A stretch of 13,356 nucleotides of DNA from UBA9547 sp044349205 (GTDB lineage: Bacteria; Bacteroidota; Bacteroidia; Cytophagales; UBA9547), in assembly GCA_044349205.1 (NCBI GenBank), contig JBIKRJ010000048.1:1-13356 (forward strand), in the 5' to 3' direction. Positions 1 to 6,062 of this stretch are shown piece after piece. The notes below the pieces were generated by a model that saw nothing but the letters and a program-made list of their open reading frames with translations, had not been told where the DNA came from and did no database searches. Positions within the stretch are counted from its first letter, which is position 1; each line of letters begins with the position of its first letter. Position numbers and translations under genes: made by a program.

Positions 1-2
1 GC

Positions 3-80
3 CTGCAAACCGGCGATAAACTAATCGTAACTGGATACCTTGACTTGATAGAAGGACAACCCCTTGTAAGTAGCAAGTAA
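3..80 (+). CDS. RND efflux periplasmic adaptor subunit, C-terminal end (partial)
   Basis: Only the last 25 codons and the TAA stop are present; the gene begins left of the window. The frame reads LQTGDKLIVTGYLDLIEGQPLV and then SSK-stop. The 'GDKLIVTGYLDLIEGQPL' pattern is typical of the membrane-proximal C-terminus of HlyD/AcrA-family adaptors in Bacteroidota, where G-D-x-V/I-I-V-x-G-Y-x-x-L-x-x-G-x-x-V is common. Such adaptors are periplasmic lipoproteins or membrane-anchored proteins that bridge an RND pump and an outer-membrane channel. The RND pump gene downstream on the same strand supports the call. The last Lys codon and the stop lie inside the left inverted repeat of the inserted cassette at 75-98, so the original C-terminus may have been slightly altered. 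The fragment is short, so the call leans on context. Confidence 0.72.
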   Translation: MQTGDKLIVTGYLDLIEGQPLVSSK

Positions 81-98
81 TAAGATACAAGTAATAAG
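75..98 (+). repeat. Left inverted-repeat arm of the four-helix-bundle cassette
   Basis: The arm consists of the 10-mer AAGTAATAAG at 75-84, the spacer ATAC at 85-88, and the 10-mer again at 89-98. It pairs with 462-485 with mismatches only at 80/480, 88/472 and 94/466. It overlaps the final Lys codon and the TAA stop (75-80) of the upstream adaptor gene, and ends 7 nt before the ATG of the four-helix-bundle gene. Confidence 0.85.
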
Positions 99-105
99 AC
101 TTGTT

Positions 106-459
106 ATGCACAACTACAAGGAATTGAAAGTTTGGCAAAAATCTATAGAGCTAGCTACCCTTATATACCAACTAGCCAACCAATTTCCAAAGGAAGAAAA
201 GTTTAGACTAATGTCTCAAATTCTGCGAGCAGTGGTTTCTATCTCATCCAATTTTGCCGAGGGAGCTGGACGTAATTCCGAATCTGAATTTAATCAGTTC
301 TTAGGCTATGCCAGAGGCTCTTCTTTTGAATTAGAAACTCAAATAATAATCGCCAATAAGTTAGCCTATCTATCCACGGAAGAACTTCTTAAAGCACAAA
401 CATTAACCAATGAAATCCAAAAAATGCTTTATGGTCTAAAAGCCAGCATAAATTCTTGA
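106..459 (+). CDS. Four-helix-bundle protein, IVP/S23-like family
   Basis: The product is 117 residues, the usual size for the family named after the protein encoded in 23S rRNA intervening sequences. Hallmarks seen are an opening YKELKVWQKSIEL (4-16), a 'FPKEEKFRLMSQILRA' segment (27-42), SISSNFAEGAGR (45-56) and GSSFELET (71-78). Four amphipathic helices are expected, and no signal peptide or membrane segment is visible, so it should be cytoplasmic. The biochemical role of the family is not established; related folds include the accessory protein Avd of diversity-generating retroelements, which binds nucleic acid. The start is the first ATG after the left inverted repeat and the stop lies 2 nt before the right-hand repeat region. 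It lies in the same orientation as the flanking adaptor and pump genes and is probably co-transcribed with them. The family call is firm; a role in the element or in efflux is unknown. Confidence 0.92.
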   Translation: MHNYKELKVWQKSIELATLIYQLANQFPKEEKFRLMSQILRAVVSISSNFAEGAGRNSESEFNQFLGYARGSSFELETQIIIANKLAYLSTEELLKAQTLTNEIQKMLYGLKASINS

Positions 460-461
460 TA

Positions 462-485
462 CTTAATACTTATATCTTAATACTT
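462..485 (-). repeat. Right inverted-repeat arm of the four-helix-bundle cassette
   Basis: The arm reads CTTAATACTT (462-471), ATAT, then CTTAATACTT (476-485), with the same 14-nt internal period as the left arm. Just inside it, CTTGATA at 454-460 carries a related sequence. The right arm ends 5 nt before the pump start codon at 491, so a folded RNA stem would lie against the pump's translation-initiation region. Confidence 0.85.
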
Positions 486-490
486 CTAAA

Positions 491-3400
491 ATGAAAGAAT
501 TCAAAGCCAGTAGCTGGTCTATCGACAATAAAACCACCATTTATGTGTTGGCGATTTTTATATCAATAGCAGGCTTTTTTGCCTATCAAAAAGCACCTAA
601 AGAGCAATTTCCAGAGATCGTTTTTCCACAGATATACGTGAGTGCGGTGTATCCAGGCACGGCTCCAACCGACATGGAAAATTTGGTCACAAAACCTTTG
701 GAAAAACAAGTGAAATCAATTTCAGGAGTTAAAAAGGTGAAAAGCAGCTCCTTTCAAGATTTTGCCACGGTTTTGGTCGAATTCAATACTGATGTGAATG
801 TGGCACTTGCCAAACAAAAAGTAAAGGATGCAGTGGATAAAGCTAAAAAAGAACTCCCAAAAGACTTGGCCGAAGACCCCCAAGTTGTAGAAGTGGATGT
901 GTCGCAAATTCCCATCATGAACATCAATGTGGCGGGTGATTACGACCTAGATCGTCTGAAGAAATATTCAGAAGACCTGCAAGACCACATTGAAAGTTTG
1001 AAAGAAATAACCCGAGTTGACTTGCTCGGCGCACTTGAACGCGAGATCCAGATAAATGTGGACAAGTTTAAAATGGAAGCCGCAGGAGTAAGTTTGGGCG
1101 ACATAGAGCGTGCCGTTGCCTACGAAAACATGACCATTTCTGGAGGCTTGCTCAGCATGAATGGACAAAAACGCAACATATCCATCAAAGGCGAATTTGA
1201 CACACCCTTGCAAATCGAAAACATCATCATACGTTCGTCTTCGGGTGCACAAGTATATTTGAAAGACATTGCGCAAGTAGTTGACTCCCACAAAGAAAAA
1301 GAAACTTTTGCTCGTCTTGGTGGCAAAAACGTGATCACTCTGAACGTGATAAAAAGAAGTGGGGAAAATTTGATAGATGCCTCCGACAAAATAACCGCCA
1401 TTATCGAGGAAATGAAGGAGCAAAATTTTCCTTCCGACTTGATCATCACAGTTACTGGCGACCAATCGTCGAAAACCCGTATCACCCTTCACGATTTGAA
1501 CAACACCATCATCATTGGTTTCATTTTGGTAACACTCATTCTCATGTTTTTCATGGGGACTACCAATGCCATGTTTGTGGGGTTATCTGTTCCTTTGTCT
1601 ATGTTCATTTCGTTCTCCTTGGGTTTCCCGATAGTGGAAATGATTACGGGAAGAGACATCACCATGAACATGATTGTACTTTTCTCCATGCTATTGGCCT
1701 TGGGAATTGTGGTGGACGATGCCATTGTGGTCATAGAAAACACCCACCGTATTTTTGAAAATGGGAAAAAACCTATTGTTCAAGCGGCAAAAGAGGCTGC
1801 GGGGGAAGTCTTTATGCCTGTTCTTTCAGGCACAATGACCACCTTGGCACCCTTTTTTCCTCTTCTGTTCATGCCAGGTGTAGTGGGCAAGTTTATTTGG
1901 TTTTTACCCATGACACTTATCATCATGTTGTTTTCCTCTCTCATTGCCGCCTACATTTTCAATCCTGTTTTTGCTGTCGATACCATGAAACCCCATGAGC
2001 ATGAAAAGCAAAACAAGATTGACAAGGCATTCAAGATAACGTCTGGTGTGTTTGCCTTTTTGGCGCTCATTTTTTACTTGTCGAAATCTTTTGGAATGGG
2101 GAATTTCACCATAACGCTTTATTTGCTTTATGTGCTGAATAAATTCGTTTTTGGCAGTTGGATTACTACTTTCCAAGATCGCATTTGGCCCAAAGTACAA
2201 AACTCCTACTCAAACCTATTGATATGGTGCTTGAAAGGTTTTAGACCCATTTTTTTATTATTGGGTACGGTATTGCTTTTTTTCATATCCATGACCTTGG
2301 CTGGAAAACTAAAGTCAAGTTTCTTTCCACAAGCCGAACCCAATTTCATTTTTGCCTACATTGAAATGCCCATCGGAACCGACCAGCTTGTTACCGACTC
2401 CATTACCTCGGTGGTAGAAAAAAGAGTCGTACAAGTAGTGGGACAAGACAACCCCCTTGTAGAATCCATTATTGCAAATGTGGGCAAAAATGCCGGCGAT
2501 CCAAATGTTCCCGACTTTTCTGCCACACCACACAAAGGAAAAGTAACGGTAGCGTTTGTGGAATATGGCAAGCGCAATGGCAAATCGACGGAAGATTACT
2601 TAGCTAAAATAAGAGATGGTGTAAAAGGCATACCAGGGGCTACCATCGTGGTCGACCAAGAAAAAGGAGGGCCCCCAACTGGCAAACCAATTAATATAGA
2701 ACTGAGTGGCGATAATTATGAGCAGTTGGTTAGCACCTCTGAAAGTTTAATCAAGTATTTAAATCAAAAAGCAGTAGCAGGTATTGAAGAATTAAAATCG
2801 GACGTATTGAAACACAAACCTGAAGTATTGGTAAAAATAAACCGCGAAAAGGCCAACCGCGAGGGAGTAAGCACGGGGCAAATTGCCATGGAGATTCGAA
2901 CAGCCTTGTTTGGAAAAGAGATATCAAAATTTCGCGACGAAAATGATGAATATGAGATCCAATTGCGCTTTCAAGAGGCACAACGCAAAAACATCGAATC
3001 GTTGCTCAATTCCAAGATTACCTATCGTGATATGAACATGGGTGGTCGTATGCGCTCCATTCCACTTTCAGCCTTTACCACTATCGAATATTCCGATACC
3101 TATGGCGGTATCAAACGCAAAAACCAAAAACGAGTCGTGACTGTCGAATCGAATATATTGGGAGGATTTTCCAACAATCAAGTGGTCGCCGATATTCAAA
3201 AAGCATTGCCCGATTTCCCACAACCAGAAGGGGTCGTCATTAAAATGACAGGTGAGCAAGAAGATCAAGCCGAAACACAAAACTTTATCGGATTGGCTCT
3301 GATGATGTCTATCGGAATCATATTGCTCATTTTGGTATTACAATTCAATTCAATCAGTAAACCCATCATCATATTGACAGAAATTATATTTAGTATCATT

Positions 3401-3850
3401 GGGGTTTTCCTAGGCTTTTATATTTTCGACATGGAAGTATCGATATTTATGACTGGTATTGGGATTGTAACCTTGGCAGGCATTGTAGTACGGAATGGTA
3501 TATTGTTGGTGGAATTTACCGAAGTACTTGAAAAGCAAGGGATGAATACCTTTGATGCCATAGTATTGGCAGGAAAAACTCGAATGACCCCCGTGTTGAT
3601 GACCGCCTCTGCCACCATTTTAGGATTAGTTCCCTTGGCCATTGGGCTCAACATCGATTTTGTGACACTTTTCACTGAATTCAATCCTCACTTTTTCCTT
3701 GGGGGCGACAGTGTGGCATTTTGGGGACCTTTGTCTTGGACACTAATATTCGGCTTGGGATTTGCTACTTTCCTTACACTAGTGTTAGTGCCAGCCATGT
3801 ATTTGTTGGTAGAAAAATTGAAAGTGCGGTTGAAAAAGAAAAGCATTTAA
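491..3850 (+). CDS. RND-family efflux pump, inner-membrane permease subunit
   Basis: At 1119 residues the product is somewhat longer than AcrB (about 1050). It is a proton-driven trimeric exporter expected to work with the upstream adaptor and an outer-membrane channel. TM1 is at about 15-33, followed by a large periplasmic porter region (about 35-335) with the usual FPxIxVSAVYPGTAP-like opening (45-59). Further membrane segments lie near 338-412, 440-490, 515-555 and 584-604, a second periplasmic region spans 605-930, and the final segments lie at 932-1106. TM4 carries the proton-relay pair D409/D410 in GIVVDDAIVVIEN. In TM10 the relay Lys of AcrB (K940) is replaced by R1001 (GIVVRNGILLVEF), and the residue aligned with AcrB R971 appears to be T1033 (RMTPVLMTA). 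The stretch 515-555 has two hydrophobic segments near the central cytoplasmic region. The substrate (drug or metal) cannot be decided, but the HAE-type drug/lipophile class is more likely than heavy metal. Confidence 0.95.
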   Translation: MKEFKASSWSIDNKTTIYVLAIFISIAGFFAYQKAPKEQFPEIVFPQIYVSAVYPGTAPTDMENLVTKPLEKQVKSISGVKKVKSSSFQDFATVLVEFNTDVNVALAKQKVKDAVDKAKKELPKDLAEDPQVVEVDVSQIPIMNINVAGDYDLDRLKKYSEDLQDHIESLKEITRVDLLGALEREIQINVDKFKMEAAGVSLGDIERAVAYENMTISGGLLSMNGQKRNISIKGEFDTPLQIENIIIRSSSGAQVYLKDIAQVVDSHKEKETFARLGGKNVITLNVIKRSGENLIDASDKITAIIEEMKEQNFPSDLIITVTGDQSSKTRITLHDLNNTIIIGFILVTLILMFFMGTTNAMFVGLSVPLSMFISFSLGFPIVEMITGRDITMNMIVLFSMLLALGIVVDDAIVVIENTHRIFENGKKPIVQAAKEAAGEVFMPVLSGTMTTLAPFFPLLFMPGVVGKFIWFLPMTLIIMLFSSLIAAYIFNPVFAVDTMKPHEHEKQNKIDKAFKITSGVFAFLALIFYLSKSFGMGNFTITLYLLYVLNKFVFGSWITTFQDRIWPKVQNSYSNLLIWCLKGFRPIFLLLGTVLLFFISMTLAGKLKSSFFPQAEPNFIFAYIEMPIGTDQLVTDSITSVVEKRVVQVVGQDNPLVESIIANVGKNAGDPNVPDFSATPHKGKVTVAFVEYGKRNGKSTEDYLAKIRDGVKGIPGATIVVDQEKGGPPTGKPINIELSGDNYEQLVSTSESLIKYLNQKAVAGIEELKSDVLKHKPEVLVKINREKANREGVSTGQIAMEIRTALFGKEISKFRDENDEYEIQLRFQEAQRKNIESLLNSKITYRDMNMGGRMRSIPLSAFTTIEYSDTYGGIKRKNQKRVVTVESNILGGFSNNQVVADIQKALPDFPQPEGVVIKMTGEQEDQAETQNFIGLALMMSIGIILLILVLQFNSISKPIIILTEIIFSIIGVFLGFYIFDMEVSIFMTGIGIVTLAGIVVRNGILLVEFTEVLEKQGMNTFDAIVLAGKTRMTPVLMTASATILGLVPLAIGLNIDFVTLFTEFNPHFFLGGDSVAFWGPLSWTLIFGLGFATFLTLVLVPAMYLLVEKLKVRLKKKSI

Positions 3851-3869
3851 ACTCTATAACTCTTCAATA

Positions 3870-3907
3870 AAAAAAGTCCCGCCTGTAAAAACAGACGGGA
3901 CTTTTTT
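3870..3907. terminator. Bidirectional intrinsic terminator between RND pump and groEL
   Basis: A 17-bp stem pairs 3870-3886 with 3891-3907 around an AAAA loop, with one C/A mismatch (3882/3895). The GC-rich core is flanked by six A on the left and six T on the right, so a U-tract is produced whichever strand is transcribed. It lies between the convergent ends of the pump (3850) and groEL (3928) and can serve both. Confidence 0.9.
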
Positions 3908-3927
3908 ATTGCAAACAGGTTGGTTGA

Positions 3928-5562
3928 TTAATACATACCGCCCATACCGCCACCACCGCCCATTGGCGCGGCAGGTGCTTTTTCTTCCTCTTCGTCAGCT
4001 ATTACAGCTGCAGTGGTTAAAAGAAGTGCTGCAATCGAAGATGCATTTTCAAGTGCAAGTCTTGTCACCTTGGTAGGATCAAGAATACCCGCTTTGATAA
4101 GGTTTTCGTAGCGATCTTCACGGGCATTGTATCCGAAGTCATCTTTACCTTCTTTAACTTTTTGTACCACAACCGAACCTTCACCACCACAGTTTGCCAC
4201 AATGGTTCTCAGCGGGGACTCGATAGCAGTTCTAATGATATTTACACCCGTAACTTCATCTTCGTTGCGAGTTTGAATGTTGTTAAGCACATGTCCTGCA
4301 CGGATTAGTGCCACACCACCTCCTGCTACAATGCCTTCTTCCACAGCGGCTCTTGTAGCGTGAAGGGCATCGTCCACTCTGTCTTTTTTCTCCTTCATTT
4401 CTACTTCAGTAGCTGCTCCTACATACAAAATAGCCACACCGCCTGAAAGCTTCGCAAGACGCTCTTGAAGTTTCTCTCTGTCGTAATCGGAGGTTGTGCT
4501 CGCAACTTGATTTTTGATTTCATTGATACGGGCAGTAATGCCTTCTTTCTTGCCAGCACCGTTTACAATGGTAGTATTGTCCTTGTCAATCACCACTTTT
4601 TCGGCAGTGCCAAGGAAATCAAGCGTAGCATTCTCTAGTTTGAAACCTCTTTCTTCCGAAATAACAGTACCACCTGTAAGAACTGCGATGTCTTCCAACA
4701 TGGCTTTTCTTCTGTCGCCAAAACCAGGTGCTTTGACAGCCGCGATTTTTAGAGCACCACGAATTTTGTTTACGACCAATGTTGCCAATGCCTCACCTTC
4801 CACTTCTTCCGAAATAATCACAAGCGGCTTGCCAGTTTGTGCAACTTGCTCAAGCACAGGAAGAAGTTCCTTCATTGAGGAAACTTTCTTGTCGTAAATC
4901 AAAATGTAAGGCTTGTCTAGTTCAGCCTCCATTTTATCTGGATTGGTCACAAAATAAGGAGAAAGATATCCTCTATCGAATTGCATACCTTCTACTACTT
5001 TCACCTCAGTTTCAGTGCCTTTGGCTTCTTCTACGGTGATAACGCCGTCTTTGCCAACTTTTTCCATGGCATCGGCAATCATTTTACCAATTTCGCTGTC
5101 GCTATTGGCCGAAATGGTGGCAACCTGCTCTATTTCGGAATTGTTACTGATTTTCTTTGACTGTTTTTTAAGGTCTTCGATAATAGCAGAAACTGCCTTA
5201 TCGATACCTCTTTTCAAGTCCATTGGGTTTGCACCAGCTGCAACGTTTTTCAGACCAGCTGTCACAATAGCTTGTGCAAGCACGGTAGCAGTTGTAGTAC
5301 CATCACCGGCCGAATCTGCGGTTTTAGAAGCAACTTCTTTTACTAATTGTGCGCCCATATTTTCAATTGGGTCTTTCAGTTCAATGTCTTTCGCAACAGT
5401 TACCCCGTCTTTTGTAATGACAGGTGCACCAAACTTCTTGTCAAGAATTACGTTGCGACCCTTTGGTCCAAGAGTCGATTTGACCGCATCGGCGAGTACA
5501 TCTACGCCTTTTTTCAGTTTTTCACGAGCTTCGCTGTCGAACAACAGTTTTTTAGCTGCCAT
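3928..5562 (-). CDS. groEL: Chaperonin GroEL (Hsp60 large subunit)
   Basis: This is a full-length 544-residue GroEL that forms the cytoplasmic double-ring ATPase and folds proteins together with GroES. Visible marks are the N-terminal equatorial segment LGPKGRNVILDKKFG (31-45), the nucleotide-binding GDGTTT (86-91, with D87), the ATPase aspartate D398 in VDDALHATRAAVEEG, and the signature AAVEEGIVAGGG (405-416). The apical domain occupies roughly 190-375. The C-terminal tail is GGGGGMGGMY (535-544), a slightly irregular Gly-Met tail ending in Tyr. The start matches the normal MAAKKLLFD opening. It lies 53 bp downstream of groES on the same strand with no terminator between them, so the two form one operon. 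There is no sign of truncation or of a second copy in the window. Confidence 0.99.
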   Translation of the reverse strand: MAAKKLLFDSEAREKLKKGVDVLADAVKSTLGPKGRNVILDKKFGAPVITKDGVTVAKDIELKDPIENMGAQLVKEVASKTADSAGDGTTTATVLAQAIVTAGLKNVAAGANPMDLKRGIDKAVSAIIEDLKKQSKKISNNSEIEQVATISANSDSEIGKMIADAMEKVGKDGVITVEEAKGTETEVKVVEGMQFDRGYLSPYFVTNPDKMEAELDKPYILIYDKKVSSMKELLPVLEQVAQTGKPLVIISEEVEGEALATLVVNKIRGALKIAAVKAPGFGDRRKAMLEDIAVLTGGTVISEERGFKLENATLDFLGTAEKVVIDKDNTTIVNGAGKKEGITARINEIKNQVASTTSDYDREKLQERLAKLSGGVAILYVGAATEVEMKEKKDRVDDALHATRAAVEEGIVAGGGVALIRAGHVLNNIQTRNEDEVTGVNIIRTAIESPLRTIVANCGGEGSVVVQKVKEGKDDFGYNAREDRYENLIKAGILDPTKVTRLALENASSIAALLLTTAAVIADEEEEKAPAAPMGGGGGMGGMY

Positions 5563-5615
5563 AGTATTTAAAATTTAATGGTTAAGAATAAGTGATTAAA
5601 GTTGATTTAGTTCTA

Positions 5616-5894
5616 TTATAAAACTGCAAAAATGTCAGACTCACGCATGATTAAGTATTCCTTGCCGTCCACATTTATTTCGGTTCCAGCATATTTTCCA
5701 TACAATACTTGGTCCCCTACTTTCACGGTGATTGGCTCATCTTTTTTGCCATTACCAACTGCCACAATTACTCCCTTTTGTGGTTTTTCTTTGGCAGTAT
5801 CGGGAATAATGATGCCTGATGCCGTCTTTGACTCTGCGACTGCTGGTTCTACCAGAACCCTGTCAGCCAATGGTTTGATGTTAAGGTTTGACAT
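5616..5894 (-). CDS. groES: Co-chaperonin GroES (Hsp10)
   Basis: The product is 92 residues, slightly shorter than E. coli GroES (97). It forms the heptameric lid of the GroEL chamber. Motifs seen are KPLADRVLVEP (7-17), the mobile loop around 17-31 with the hydrophobic contact SGIIIPD (26-32; GGIVL in E. coli), KGVIVAVGNGK (40-50), VKVGDQVLYGKYAGTEI (57-73) and the C-terminal RESDIFAVL. It is the first gene of the groES-groEL operon. The start gives the normal MSNLNIKPLADR opening and lies about 20 bp downstream of a short palindrome (5915-5928). Confidence 0.99.
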   Translation of the reverse strand: MSNLNIKPLADRVLVEPAVAESKTASGIIIPDTAKEKPQKGVIVAVGNGKKDEPITVKVGDQVLYGKYAGTEINVDGKEYLIMRESDIFAVL

Positions 5895-5914
5895 ATTGTG
5901 CTAATATTTAAGGT

Positions 5915-5970
5915 TACAAATTTTTGTACGCCTTTAATTACACATACTGTGCCAACACCATTGAGTATGT
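5915..5970 (-). promoter_or_regulatory. Candidate groESL promoter/operator region with two dyads
   Basis: Upstream of groES there is a perfect palindrome TACAAA-TT-TTTGTA (5915-5928). Farther upstream is a 7-bp dyad ACATACT (5942-5948) / AGTATGT (5964-5970) with a 15-nt spacer. On the minus strand the first contains AAAATTTG, a half-match to the Bacteroidota -7 element TAnnTTTG, but no good -33 TTTG lies at the proper distance. No CIRCE element is present. That this region carries the promoter follows from its position; the exact elements are weakly supported. Confidence 0.3.
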
Positions 5971-6007
5971 CAATTTTTCCGAGAAAATGTATTTTGAAAA
6001 TGCACTA

Positions 6008-6046
6008 AAAACAAAAAAGACGGCTTTTGACCGTCTTTTTTGTTTT
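6008..6046 (-). terminator. Intrinsic terminator of sucC
   Basis: A perfect 16-bp stem (6008-6023 with 6031-6046) with a 7-nt loop lies 16 bp beyond the sucC stop on the minus strand. The GACGG/CCGTC core is flanked by A- and T-rich tracts, so it works for leftward transcription from sucC. It also has the symmetry to act in the opposite direction, but no plus-strand gene ends there. It insulates groES from sucC read-through. Confidence 0.9.
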
Positions 6047-6062
6047 CTAAAATTTAAGTTTA

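Larger units (their letters stand above)
75..485 (+). mobile_element. IVS/IVP-type cassette: four-helix-bundle gene bounded by 24-nt inverted repeats
   Basis: Two 24-nt arms at 75-98 and 462-485 are inverted repeats matching at 21 of 24 positions, and they enclose a single small four-helix-bundle gene (106-459). Each arm is itself a direct repeat of a 10-mer (AAGTAATAAG on the left, CTTAATACTT on the right) with a 14-nt period. The cassette sits between the adaptor and pump of one RND efflux operon, where these genes are normally close or adjacent. The same protein family is encoded by intervening sequences in the 23S rRNA genes of Leptospira and Coxiella, where the ORF is also enclosed by a long stem. 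Calling this a mobile unit is inference: no target-site duplication and no transposase or recombinase gene were found. The exact ends could extend a few bases beyond the arms. Confidence 0.55.

Noticed and set aside
60..500. Target-site duplication flanking the inverted-repeat cassette
   Set aside because: The bases outside the arms (GTAAGTAGC on the left, CTAAAATG on the right) share no convincing direct repeat.
968..1492. Minus-strand open frame of 174 codons within the RND pump gene
   Set aside because: It lies wholly inside a well-supported conserved gene, and its Cys- and Phe-rich product has no family resemblance.
5015..5578. Long plus-strand open frame (187 codons) antisense to groEL
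   Set aside because: It mirrors the codon pattern of groEL, has no recognisable domain, is Ser/Thr/Ala-rich as expected of an antisense shadow, and has no promoter evidence.
5895..5901. GTGCTAA next to the groES start, resembling a CIRCE half-site
   Set aside because: CIRCE needs TTAGCACTC-N9-GAGTGCTAA; only 7 bases of one half are present and the partner half is missing.
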